A stretch of DNA of 64,000 bases from assembly GCF_024347655.1 (NCBI RefSeq), contig NZ_AP025515.1:1178001-1242000 (forward strand), written 5' to 3'. Shown here piece by piece: positions 7,888 through 16,723 of the stretch. A program made the position numbers and the translations under genes. This stretch comes from Vibrio toranzoniae (GTDB lineage: Bacteria > Pseudomonadota > Gammaproteobacteria > Enterobacterales > Vibrionaceae). Each line of letters opens with the position of its first letter. Position 1 is the first letter of the stretch. Under the pieces are notes generated by a model. That model was given only the letters and a program-made list of their open reading frames with translations, searched no databases and was not told the DNA's origin.

Positions 7888-9258
7888 TTAGAATATTAAA
7901 TGAGCTACACCAGCGATAATTGGAAGTGTGATTAAAGTACGCAGAATAAAGATAATAAATAGCTCAAAGATGTTTACTGGAATCTTACTTCCAAGAAGCA
8001 GAGCGCCCACTTCAGACATGTAAATCAGTTGAGTGACTGACATTGCTGCAATAACAAAGCGAGTCATCTCGTTGTCGATAGAAGCGGCAAGAATCGCAGG
8101 AATGAACATGTCCGCAAAACCAACGACGATCGTTTCAGACGCTGCTACCGCTTCTGGTACACCAAGTAGCTCTAAGAATGGAATGAAAGGCTGACCTAGG
8201 ATTGAGAACACAGACGTGTATTCCGCAATTACCAATGCCATGGTACCGAGACCCATAACAACAGGTAATACACCAAATACCATATCTACGGCGTTACGCA
8301 CACCTTCAGAAAATACCGACTTAGCAGACTTAACCTGTGATGCCTTATTTACCGCTAACTCAAAACCCCAAGAGAATGTTGAGTGGCCAGCAGGGATCGC
8401 ATCAGCATCTTTGTTCGGCTTGCTACCATCGATGAAAGTATCTTTCTTCATGCTTAGTGGTGGAAGGCGAGGGATGATAACTGCCGCCACAATGCCTGCT
8501 AAACAGATTGCTGCGTAGAAAGGCAGGAATAGGTGTTCTAGCTCTACTTGTGCAATAACCACAAGGCTGAATGTAATAGATACTGCTGAGAAAGTGGTAC
8601 CAACAACTGCTGCTTCACGTTGAGTATAGAATCTCTGCTCGTACTGTTTACTTGTCAGCAGAATACCAACACTACCGTCTCCTAACCAAGAAGCCATACA
8701 ATCGATAGCACTGCGGCCCGGTAGATTGAAGATCGGACGCATTACTTTACTTAGCAAGGTACCAAAAAGTTCTAATAGACCAAAGTTTAGTAGTAGGGGA
8801 AGTAGTAAACCAGCAAAGATAAATACGGAGAAAAGTGTTGGAAGCAGGCCCTCTAAGACTAGGCCGCCCGTATTTTCTTCCCAAATAATTTCGGGACCTA
8901 TTTGGAAAAAAGTCATTAGTGCTGCAGCACCACCAATGAGGCGAACCGACAGCCATAAAGGGGAGGGGTTGAATAGACCGTTTAAAAATGAACTGGATGT
9001 AATGAATGTAGGCTTGAAAATCGCGCTCAATACTGAAGTGACAGACATGAAAGCAACGATCGCAGTGATAATAGAGACCAGATATTCACCGAAAACCGCT
9101 TGGATTGATTTCGCCAAGATAGCGACAGGGATGGTGAGAGCACCTTGATAGCTGATTGGCGCCATGAAAAGGAATAAACCAATCAATGATGGGATTAAGA
9201 AAACCCAGAAACTGCCTTTAGATTTCTCTGTTGGATCAGTATTCGTGTTGTTAGACAT
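7888..9258 (-). CDS. YjiH-family inner-membrane protein with nucleoside-recognition (Gate) domain
   Basis: This polytopic membrane protein of 456 residues matches the YjiH family. It opens with a short polar stretch, then GSFWVFLIPSLIGLFLFMAP and about ten hydrophobic segments. The stretch around GRSAIDCMASWLGDGSVGILLTSKQY and the late GVPEAVAASETIVVGFADMF segment are typical of the nucleoside-recognition/Gate domain shared with nucleoside transporters and spore proteins. Transport is plausible but the substrate is unknown. It appears to be transcribed alone, with YoaK upstream on the same strand 231 bases away. Confidence 0.85.
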   Translation of the reverse strand: MSNNTNTDPTEKSKGSFWVFLIPSLIGLFLFMAPISYQGALTIPVAILAKSIQAVFGEYLVSIITAIVAFMSVTSVLSAIFKPTFITSSSFLNGLFNPSPLWLSVRLIGGAAALMTFFQIGPEIIWEENTGGLVLEGLLPTLFSVFIFAGLLLPLLLNFGLLELFGTLLSKVMRPIFNLPGRSAIDCMASWLGDGSVGILLTSKQYEQRFYTQREAAVVGTTFSAVSITFSLVVIAQVELEHLFLPFYAAICLAGIVAAVIIPRLPPLSMKKDTFIDGSKPNKDADAIPAGHSTFSWGFELAVNKASQVKSAKSVFSEGVRNAVDMVFGVLPVVMGLGTMALVIAEYTSVFSILGQPFIPFLELLGVPEAVAASETIVVGFADMFIPAILAASIDNEMTRFVIAAMSVTQLIYMSEVGALLLGSKIPVNIFELFIIFILRTLITLPIIAGVAHLIF

Positions 9259-9489
9259 GTTATTGTTCTCGAATTTCTACACGTAAAAAAGCCACATCCT
9301 TGGCATTTTTATCCACTAAACATCCGTATTTTCTTATAGGATGCAAGATTACCCAGTATTAATATCGCTTGCAATACTATTCATCAAATATCGCTAAATA
9401 TTCAGAATGCTTATTCTGCGACTCTGCGTTACTTTGGAATAAAGTGTTGTGAATGTTACGTATCTTGAAGGTATATTTCCAGATATTTA

Positions 9490-10161
9490 TTAGTTAACTG
9501 GGGTTTCGGTTCGATAGGTTAAATAGAGCCAGTAGCTAAACGCAATAATGAAGGCGAAAGAAGCAGGGAAAGCCAGTGCTAATATTTCGAAGCGTTGGAA
9601 TAAGCAAGCGCCAGTTAAGCCACCAAATAGAAAACCGACGACGATGAACATCAGCAGTTTGGCTTTACGGCGATCAAAGGGCATACCTTTTAGGCGAGCG
9701 CCAATCATGATCCCAATATCGGTAATGATTCCGCTCATGTGCGTAGTACGAATGATTGCGCCACTATAGGTAGTGATCATCGCATTCTGTAAGCCACATG
9801 CGGCTGAAGCGAAGTATTGGCCAGAGGTGTAGCCTTGTAAAAGTGCCCAAAGTGCCAAGAACAGCAACCCACCTTCAATACACAGTGCGACACCGTAGCG
9901 GCGACCTAGCTTCAGAGCTTGGTTTTCAATAAAGAACCCGCTGAAAGCAGCGCCTAACATAAAGCTCATAATCACCAATAAAAGGTGCACGGAAGCCGAA
10001 GTTGGAGTGAGCAGACTGCTGCCTAGTAAAGACATGGTGCCCGAAACATGGGATATGGCTTGATGTTGGAAGCCAAGTAATCCAATGGCATTAACGCTAC
10101 CGGCAAGGCCTGCTAAGAGTAAGGCTCCGTATTCAACCCAACGAGGTAGCTTAGAAATCAT
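9490..10161 (-). CDS. YoaK/DUF1275-family membrane protein
   Basis: This 223-residue protein has about six membrane spans and the family hallmarks GLAGSVNAIGLLGF near the N-terminus (the VDAxG position of DUF1275), SHVSGTMS and GLQNAMITTYSGAIIRTTHMSG in the middle. DUF1275 proteins are inner-membrane proteins of unknown transport role. I choose ATG 10161, ten bases after GGAG; the GTG three codons upstream directly abuts that site. No partner gene is evident. Confidence 0.88.
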   Translation of the reverse strand: MISKLPRWVEYGALLLAGLAGSVNAIGLLGFQHQAISHVSGTMSLLGSSLLTPTSASVHLLLVIMSFMLGAAFSGFFIENQALKLGRRYGVALCIEGGLLFLALWALLQGYTSGQYFASAACGLQNAMITTYSGAIIRTTHMSGIITDIGIMIGARLKGMPFDRRKAKLLMFIVVGFLFGGLTGACLFQRFEILALAFPASFAFIIAFSYWLYLTYRTETPVN

Positions 10162-10382
10162 GTGGTTCACTCCGGGTTAAATAGAGGAACAAGATTATAA
10201 CGCTCGAAAAAAGATACGCTAGCGTTGTGGGGCATTCATGTTTGATCTTAGGCAACAGTATTGCAGTTTGTTTCGATGAAGCATTGTTATAATGCGGACT
10301 GTCGCTCAAAAGAAGTTTGTCGTTATAAAAAGTGCACCACTATATAAAGAAGACAAAGATAAGGATAAAGATCAGTGACAAG

Positions 10383-10802
10383 CTAGTTGTAATGGCTCAT
10401 TTGGTGCTCAAACTTAACCCAGCCGTATTTACGTTCTTCATAAACGGAAAAGCTAGGTAGTGGAAAATCTTGTTCTTTAAATAGCCCGAGTGGGACGACA
10501 TAAAAATCGGCGGCGGCAACGGATTGTAAAAGCATGGTGGTGCCACACTTAGGGCAAAATTGATAAGTGACTTCACTGCCCGTATCGCTGATGCGTGAAA
10601 AATAGGTCACTTCTCCGCTTAGTGTGACCTGTTCAATTGGGAACCGAGCTTGAACGCCGAACACGCTTCCTGTGCGTTTTTGACACTCATAGCAATGACA
10701 TACAGAGGTTCGTTGGGGCTCACCTCGGCATACTAGGTTGACTGCTCCACAGCGGCATTCACAACTTCTGATATTTCTATCTTTAATATGCTTGATATCC
10801 AT
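10383..10802 (-). CDS. GFA-family (CENP-V/Gfa-like) zinc-binding protein
   Basis: This 139-residue protein has the glutathione-dependent formaldehyde-activating (GFA) fold. Metal-binding cysteines are seen as CECRCGAV, then CHCYECQKRTGS, then FCPKCGTTM. Most family members have unknown substrates, and only a few are glutathione-formaldehyde adduct enzymes, so the activity is not assigned. It is a single gene, divergent from the membrane-protein gene at 10898. Confidence 0.9.
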   Translation of the reverse strand: MDIKHIKDRNIRSCECRCGAVNLVCRGEPQRTSVCHCYECQKRTGSVFGVQARFPIEQVTLSGEVTYFSRISDTGSEVTYQFCPKCGTTMLLQSVAAADFYVVPLGLFKEQDFPLPSFSVYEERKYGWVKFEHQMSHYN

Positions 10803-10897
10803 CTATGTTTCACTTCTGGTTAACCCTGTATTGATAATTATACTAAAGCCCTTTATGGTCTGCACAACTGGATGAAAACAAAAGAATACAATTGCTC

Positions 10898-11548
10898 ATG
10901 AAAAAGAAAATCTTACCTATACCTCTGATTTTACTGATTCCTATCGTCATGTTAGTTGTGGTCATATTGGCGGGTGTTTATCGCTTTAGTTTAAGTGATG
11001 AAGAGATTTTGGCGAAGTTTCCTTCTTCACAAGTCAGTTATGACCCAGTGGTTGAAACCGTTTTTGATTTGAAGACCACTAACCCATGGACAATTAAAGT
11101 TCCAGAAACCAACGCATACGCCTTTATTAATGAAGTCGACGCGCCAAAAGCAATCGCGTTTGGTCGTTATGACTCTGGTGTTGAGCGCGGTGTAGCAACC
11201 GTCGATACAAAAAGCCTGGCAGCCGTGACGCTAGGCGAAGCGACTTTCTTTGTTGCACCTATGTGGATATCGAATCAAGGCAGCGGCGTATTCTATTACC
11301 TTGGCCTCTTTAAGCATGACCAGCAACGAAGCCGTGTGGTGTTGGTTGACCAACTTTTCTTGGGCGATCGCGTGAAAATTCAGACTTTAGATGTTGCCCA
11401 ACAACCAGATTCAAAATCACAGAACAAACTCACAGGGCAAGGTTTTATCGGTTTTACTCAACATTCTGCGGAACAATCATTTGCAGAAACCCCTTCTGAA
11501 AAGGTGTTAATGAGTTTTTCTTTTGATACACAATCAATTGGTAAGTAA
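10898..11548 (+). CDS. Uncharacterised membrane-anchored protein
   Basis: I do not recognise this 216-residue protein. A lysine-rich start (MKKKILPIP) leads into one strong membrane segment (residues about 5-28); the remainder is soluble and probably periplasmic, with DEEILAKFPSSQVSYDPV and a beta-rich middle. The start is ATG 10898; a TTG two codons upstream is less likely. It looks like a genuine chromosomal gene by its clean reading frame and Vibrio-like composition. Possible function is unknown. Confidence 0.75.
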   Translation: MKKKILPIPLILLIPIVMLVVVILAGVYRFSLSDEEILAKFPSSQVSYDPVVETVFDLKTTNPWTIKVPETNAYAFINEVDAPKAIAFGRYDSGVERGVATVDTKSLAAVTLGEATFFVAPMWISNQGSGVFYYLGLFKHDQQRSRVVLVDQLFLGDRVKIQTLDVAQQPDSKSQNKLTGQGFIGFTQHSAEQSFAETPSEKVLMSFSFDTQSIGK

Positions 11549-11670
11549 TAACATTTTTGCGAGCACAAGGATGTGTTGTTTATGTGAGTCAAATTACATA
11601 TTATCTTAATAGATTGAATGAAATTTAGACATTCTTTGTGTCTGCTTACTTTTACAAATGGAGCTTGCGA

Positions 11671-11970
11671 ATGATTAGTAAACGTTTTTTTAAGACGAAA
11701 GACGAAGTTGAAGTGACCTTTGAGCTAGAAGCTCAAGAAGCGAACTCAGTATCCATTGTTGCTGACTTTCTTGATTGGAAAGCCACGCCAATGAAAAAAA
11801 TGGCGAAAGGTAAAGTGTACAAATTCAAAACTCGCCTACCTAAAGATGGCGAGTTTCAATTTCGCTACTTAGTTGATGGCCAACAATGGGTGAATGACGT
11901 GAATGCTGACCGTTATATCCCTAACGAATTTGGTGAAGACAACTGTTTGGTATCGACGATTTCAGCTTAA
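11671..11970 (+). CDS. Stand-alone glycogen-binding (CBM48/AMPK-beta-like) domain protein
   Basis: This 99-residue protein consists almost entirely of an isoamylase-N/AMPK1-type carbohydrate-binding module: EVTFELEAQEANSVSIVADF, the DFLDWKATPMKK turn with binding-site Trp, then FKTRLPKDGEFQFRYLVDG and WVNDVNADRYIPNEFG. Such modules bind alpha-glucans such as glycogen. ATG 11671 follows GGAG at 8-base spacing; a GTG at 11638 is in frame but extends beyond the domain. No catalytic domain is attached, so it may be a glycogen-associated accessory protein (inference). Confidence 0.85.
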   Translation: MISKRFFKTKDEVEVTFELEAQEANSVSIVADFLDWKATPMKKMAKGKVYKFKTRLPKDGEFQFRYLVDGQQWVNDVNADRYIPNEFGEDNCLVSTISA

Positions 11971-12338
11971 TTTCTGGACACTTATTGTAAGCATAAGGCT
12001 GTGTTTTTCGGTTCAAATCGTTTTACTTTAATAGTGAGAAGGGATTGGTGAGTTAAGATCGCCATTTGCTTAATAACAGCAATTAATGCGCGGTGTTTAT
12101 TAATTGTTCGATACAAGATAACGTAGATAAATAAAAAGCAGTAGCTAGCCGTTTCTGCTTTTTTATTTTTCAATTTAGCTGTTAATTTTATTTATAGTGA
12201 AATGATTTTTCACTTTTTATAACTCAATGACTTAGCGGGATAGAGCAAGATTCGCATCATATTATTGCAATGTATTGATGATTTATGCGTCCGAAAAGCA
12301 TATCCTATGCTTTTATATCGTAGAAAGACTTGTTTACC
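11971..12338. other. Intergenic region upstream of the M23 endopeptidase
   Basis: About 360 AT-rich bases. A hairpin with AAAAGCAG/CTGCTTTT arms and T-run lies at 12134-12170. Downstream of it the sequence should hold the endopeptidase promoter; no operator is recognised. Confidence 0.4.
12134..12170 (+). terminator. Terminator downstream of the glycogen-binding protein gene
   Basis: AAAAGCAG pairs with CTGCTTTT across a 13-base loop and is followed by TTATTTTT. It is 164 bases after the stop codon, so a longer 3' untranslated region is implied. Confidence 0.65.
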
Positions 12339-13634
12339 GTGTATTCAAAAATATTTCCCTCTCCGTTTGCTGAGCTTTCACCTGTAAAAAAAGTAGCTAT
12401 TTTAGGACTGCCACTTATTGCAGCGATTAGTGTTGCTCTGCAATCGTCACAATCGGATCTGACGAAAACGATCGATCTTGATTTACCCGACTCAACCGTT
12501 ATTGAGTCTATTCTGTCACCTTCTTCTGTTGCTGTTATTATTGAACCGCCGACGTTTGAGTATCAAATTCAAACAGGTGATAACTTGAGCAGTATCTTCA
12601 ATCAGCTTGGATTTTCTTATAAATCTATGATGAGCGTTATGGAGACCGATTTGAACTTTCTTGCGTTGGACACACTTCGCCCAGGTAACACATTGCGCTT
12701 TTGGCGTGACGAGGCAACAGGCGAACTTTCCAAAATGGAACTTAAATTTAGCATTGCTGACAAAGTCGTTTATCGACGACTTGAAGATGGCAACTATGAA
12801 TTCGAAGATATCTCTATTCCTGGTGAATGGCAGCAAAAGCCTCTAGTGGGTAATATTCAAGGCAGTTTCTCTATGTCGGCAAATAAAGCTGGCCTGAACA
12901 GTATCGAGATTGACCATATTGTTACTCTGCTTAAGGATAAGCTGAATTTTAGCCGAGATTTACGTGCAGGCGATCAATTTGAAGTGCTTCAGAAAGCACA
13001 ATTTGTCGATGGTATCGCTACCGGAAAGCGTGAAATTGAAGCCATTAAGATCATGAATCGTAATCGTGTGGTGTCTGCGTATTTACATACCGACGGACAA
13101 TATTACGATGCTAATGGCGATAGCTTACAACGCGCGTTTCAACGTTACCCTGTGAGCAGTGGTTGGCGTCAAAGTTCTCAATTTAACCCTAAGCGCTTGC
13201 ACCCAGTGACAGGTCGAATTTCACCACATAACGGTACGGATTTCGCGACGCCAATTGGTACGCCAGTTCAAGCAACAGGTGATGGCAAAGTGGTTATGAC
13301 TCGTAAGCACCCATACGCGGGTAACTACGTGGTTATTCAGCACAGCAGCACGTACAAAACGCGTTATTTACATTTGAGCAAGATCCTCGTTCGTAAAGGG
13401 CAAACGGTATCTCGTGGTCAGCGTATTGGCTTGTCCGGTAAAACTGGTCGAGTGACCGGTCCGCACTTACATTACGAATTGATCGAACGTGGTCGTCCTG
13501 TAAACGCGATGACAGCGAATATTCCGATGGCCAATTCTGTACCTCAACAAGAAAAAGCAACATTTGTGGCCGCTAGAGATGAGGCAGATAAGTTATTAAA
13601 GAAAGCTCTGGAAACTCAGTCTAACAATAGTTAA
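12339..13634 (+). CDS. Membrane-anchored M23 murein endopeptidase (ShyA/MepM-like)
   Basis: LytM/M23 endopeptidases cut peptide crosslinks to let the cell wall grow. Order of parts: N-terminal membrane anchor (about 15-35), LysM-like segment beginning QIQTGDNLSSIF, a beta-rich inhibitory domain, then the zinc peptidase with HNGTDF (His297, Asp301) and GPHLHYE (His376, His378), numbered from GTG 12339. GTG follows GAAAG at 12 bases; a TTG at 12330 is an alternative. All metal ligands are intact, so activity is expected. Vibrios carry several paralogues (ShyA, ShyB, ShyC); which one is not decided here. Confidence 0.9.
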   Translation: MYSKIFPSPFAELSPVKKVAILGLPLIAAISVALQSSQSDLTKTIDLDLPDSTVIESILSPSSVAVIIEPPTFEYQIQTGDNLSSIFNQLGFSYKSMMSVMETDLNFLALDTLRPGNTLRFWRDEATGELSKMELKFSIADKVVYRRLEDGNYEFEDISIPGEWQQKPLVGNIQGSFSMSANKAGLNSIEIDHIVTLLKDKLNFSRDLRAGDQFEVLQKAQFVDGIATGKREIEAIKIMNRNRVVSAYLHTDGQYYDANGDSLQRAFQRYPVSSGWRQSSQFNPKRLHPVTGRISPHNGTDFATPIGTPVQATGDGKVVMTRKHPYAGNYVVIQHSSTYKTRYLHLSKILVRKGQTVSRGQRIGLSGKTGRVTGPHLHYELIERGRPVNAMTANIPMANSVPQQEKATFVAARDEADKLLKKALETQSNNS

Positions 13635-13647
13635 CTGATGTACTCCC

Positions 13648-13703
13648 AAAAGCCGCGAGTTCTTTACTAAATATGTAAGTATCTAGTAATGCCGTGGCTT
13701 TTT
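13648..13703. terminator. Long terminator hairpin between convergent genes
   Basis: AAAAGCCGCG pairs with CGTGGCTTTTT, and inside it TTACTA pairs with TAGTAA. T-run on one side, A-run on the other, fitting the convergent genes on both sides. Confidence 0.7.
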
Positions 13704-13744
13704 GAGCTTTGGATAAGGTATAGGGATGGCTCTGGCCTAGATTT

Positions 13745-15601
13745 TTAGGTCATGAGAGATTCTGAGTGAATAACATAACTGATGATAGCTTCTGGTCGCA
13801 TAGGCGGTGAGTAAAGGTACCCTTGGATCTTGTCACATCCCATGGCGTGCAATTTTTCTAATTGCTCATGTTTCTCAACGCCCTCAGCAACTAATGACAA
13901 ATCGAGTCTATGCGCCAATTGAATAATCAACCAAACAACACTCTCAGATGTCGAATTCGTCAGCAAGTTTTGAATAAAGGTTGCATCAATTTTGATGCAA
14001 TCGATAGGGTAACTGTGGATGTAATTCAAACTCGAGTAACCAGTACCGAAATCGTCTAGCGCGATCTTAAAGCCTTGCTCTCGTAGATAGTTGAGTGCCG
14101 ATTTTGTCTCTTTGGTTGGAGATAGCAGCACCGTTTCGGTTAGCTCGATAACAAACTCATTTGCTTTAAAGTTATGTCGCTCAATAGTTCTAGTGAGATA
14201 GGAGATGTAACGCTTAGAATCACTAAGCTCATGAGCCGAACAGTTTATCCCAAGCTTAATTTTATAGCCTAACCCTTTTTCTAATGTTGTTTTTGCGCGA
14301 CACACCAGATCGATAATATGTTCACCCAGTTCAACAATAAGACCAGATTCTTCTGCTACTTTAATGAACTCCACTGGCGATACATCGCCATGCTTAGCCG
14401 TTTTCCAACGAGTGAGTACCTCGAAGTATTCCCATTGCTTTTCACTTTGACCAACGATTGGCTGTACAACCACGTACATTTCATTGTCATTCGGTGTAAA
14501 GCTAGGTGAAATTGCGCTTTCAAGTTCACTCCGTAAAGCGGCAACCAACTCCGTTTTTCTTTGATAGCGAGATATTAGATGGGTGTCATAGCATTGAATG
14601 TGGGTATCTTGTCTTTGTTTGCACTCTTTTAGAGCCAAACTGGTGTTAAAAATTATTTGTTCTACGTCTTTGTTGCTCCCGTCCGAGCTAGCAATACCTA
14701 TGCTAATGTCGAAAGCGACTTTCATATCGACGCTATTGTAGCCCTTTTTTATCTTAGCCAATATCTGCTCACAGATGAAAATAGGGTCTGAATGGTAGGT
14801 AATGAAGGCAAATTCGTTTCCTGCCGTCCGGAAAGTCAGATTGTTCTCGGGTATGGTTCGGCGTAAGGTCTCTGCCACGTACTGAAGCACTTTATCGCCA
14901 ATATAATTACCGTGCATATCATTAATGGCTTTGAAACTGTTTACGTCGAGCAAGGCTAACGTAAATGGAGTGCTTCTCTGCTGAGTAATCGATTCCAAAG
15001 TGTCCGATAAGCAGCTTCGGTTGAGTAATCCAGTTAAGCTATCGTGTGATACTTCATAACTGAGTTGATTGACCAGTTGCTCAGAACGCTCGTTAAACCA
15101 TATCTCCCTTAGTGTGTGGATGATGATGTTTGCGAAAAGTTGATGGTGTTTTATTACGTTTTGTAACTGGTCCGGACTAAGAGGAGAAGTAAACGTAGAA
15201 AACAGCACACCCATAACCTCGCCACTCTGAGTTCGAGTAGGGATTGCGATTGAGTTCTGTGAGGTGATTTCCTGCCTAAATGCCGATGTAGGCAACGACT
15301 GAATGATATATTGAGCGAATGAACAGTCTGGGTGCTGTTGATGGACTGCTTGTTGGTAAATGTGACCGTGACGTGCATTGATTTTATCATGCAGTACATG
15401 GTCTGAATGGGCTATCACCAAAGGAACCATTTGATCTGGAAAGTACTTTTTCTCAATGATGGTGGTGTATTGAGTACCGAACATTTGGTGCAAAATGAGC
15501 ACGGCCGACTCTAGAAGGTCGATGCCTTCTAATTTAAGTAAACGACCAATGCGTTCTGTATCTATCGTGCTGTTATGCGTATGTTGAGTCATAGTCACCA
15601 T
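13745..15601 (-). CDS. GAF-like / degenerate GGDEF / EAL cyclic-di-GMP phosphodiesterase
   Basis: This soluble 618-residue protein has an N-terminal GAF-like sensor (about 15-165), a GGDEF-type domain (about 180-345) and an EAL domain (about 370-612). The GGDEF signature is AGNEF (260-264), which should abolish cyclase activity. The EAL part keeps Glu394 (EVL), ELTE, DDFGTGYSS, KID and LVAEGVE, so c-di-GMP hydrolysis is expected. The degenerate GGDEF may bind GTP as a regulator. ATG 15601 or 15592 is the start. It may be co-transcribed with nothing; lysR lies downstream on the same strand. Confidence 0.9.
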   Translation of the reverse strand: MVTMTQHTHNSTIDTERIGRLLKLEGIDLLESAVLILHQMFGTQYTTIIEKKYFPDQMVPLVIAHSDHVLHDKINARHGHIYQQAVHQQHPDCSFAQYIIQSLPTSAFRQEITSQNSIAIPTRTQSGEVMGVLFSTFTSPLSPDQLQNVIKHHQLFANIIIHTLREIWFNERSEQLVNQLSYEVSHDSLTGLLNRSCLSDTLESITQQRSTPFTLALLDVNSFKAINDMHGNYIGDKVLQYVAETLRRTIPENNLTFRTAGNEFAFITYHSDPIFICEQILAKIKKGYNSVDMKVAFDISIGIASSDGSNKDVEQIIFNTSLALKECKQRQDTHIQCYDTHLISRYQRKTELVAALRSELESAISPSFTPNDNEMYVVVQPIVGQSEKQWEYFEVLTRWKTAKHGDVSPVEFIKVAEESGLIVELGEHIIDLVCRAKTTLEKGLGYKIKLGINCSAHELSDSKRYISYLTRTIERHNFKANEFVIELTETVLLSPTKETKSALNYLREQGFKIALDDFGTGYSSLNYIHSYPIDCIKIDATFIQNLLTNSTSESVVWLIIQLAHRLDLSLVAEGVEKHEQLEKLHAMGCDKIQGYLYSPPMRPEAIISYVIHSESLMT

Positions 15602-15718
15602 CCGTAGTTAACCAGAACCTATTTTTAAGCTGTATATGTGCACATTTGTATAATTGGTATGCGTCTAGTTTATTATTGGCGGTGTTGTATAACTTTTCAA
15701 ATTTAAATGTGATTTATT

Positions 15719-16615
15719 TCACAGAGCCAGAGTACAGCGCTCTTTGTCTAATCGATCTTTCAGATGGTCCAAAAACAGCTTGGTTCGCGTATGTGAGTAA
15801 TCAAGCTTAGGGTAGTAAGCGTAAACCATCACTTCATCAGCCGTGATATTTGGTAATACTGGAACTAATGTCCCTTGCTTAAGTTCTTCTTTTATCATCG
15901 CGTTAATGGTCAGAAGTATTCCCATTCCTCGTTTGGCGGCATGAAAAAGCGCTTCTGGGTTGGTAGTTGCAAAGTTCCCGTTCAGGGTAACCCTTTGGCC
16001 TTTGGTTAACGTTACTTCTCGAATCGGGCGCTCACCCCAGATCAGTGAGTTATGCCGTTCTAAATCCTGCTCGCAGGTAGGGTGACCATGTTTTGTTAGG
16101 TAGTCAGGTGATGCGTAAAAGCTGGCTTTGTGTTCGAAAAGTGGTGTTTTCTTAAAGCTTAATGAATTGAGTTGCTCCAGCTCACGACTGATCACGAGAT
16201 CCAAGCCAAGTTCAGGTAATTGACCCGGGGTGGTGGTGATAAGTTGTACTTTTATGTCTGGATATTTCTCCAAAAAGTCATCTAAGTACTGAACTAAGAA
16301 TTTAGAACCAACCGCAATGGTAGCCCCAATTTTTAATAGGCCAGCAGGGGTTTGGTTAACCGAGCGAGTTTCATCAATAATGGACTGCCAACTATCGAGT
16401 TGATCTTTCGCTCGTTGATAGAAAAGTGCACCGGCCTCGGTTTGGCTGATAGAGCGAGTGGTGCGTTTTAAAAGTTGAGTGCCGATACGCTCTTCTAGCC
16501 AGTTTACTCTTTTGCTGATCGCTGAGCTGGTGGTATTGAGTTTACGCGCCGCGCCATTGAAGCTACCTTCTTCCACCACTTTGACATAACTTTTTACGTT
16601 GAGAATCCAATCCAT
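15719..16615 (-). CDS. LysR-family transcriptional regulator
   Basis: This 298-residue regulator has an N-terminal winged helix-turn-helix (residues 2-60; GSFNGAARKLNTTSSAISKRVNWLEERIG) and a C-terminal periplasmic-binding-like effector domain (about 90-290). The start ATG follows AGGAAATAAT. It is divergent from the EmrD-like transporter across 108 bases, the usual layout for a LysR protein controlling its neighbour. The inducer is unknown; it resembles the large CrgA/DsdC-like subgroup of LysR regulators. Confidence 0.93.
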   Translation of the reverse strand: MDWILNVKSYVKVVEEGSFNGAARKLNTTSSAISKRVNWLEERIGTQLLKRTTRSISQTEAGALFYQRAKDQLDSWQSIIDETRSVNQTPAGLLKIGATIAVGSKFLVQYLDDFLEKYPDIKVQLITTTPGQLPELGLDLVISRELEQLNSLSFKKTPLFEHKASFYASPDYLTKHGHPTCEQDLERHNSLIWGERPIREVTLTKGQRVTLNGNFATTNPEALFHAAKRGMGILLTINAMIKEELKQGTLVPVLPNITADEVMVYAYYPKLDYSHTRTKLFLDHLKDRLDKERCTLAL

Positions 16616-16723
16616 ATTATTTCCTATCAGGACTTAATTAAATTCCAATTTGGTTAATTATCAATTATTGGTTTTGAATGTAAACTCATTTGATGAACAA
16701 ATAACAAACGAATAGGGAATTTT

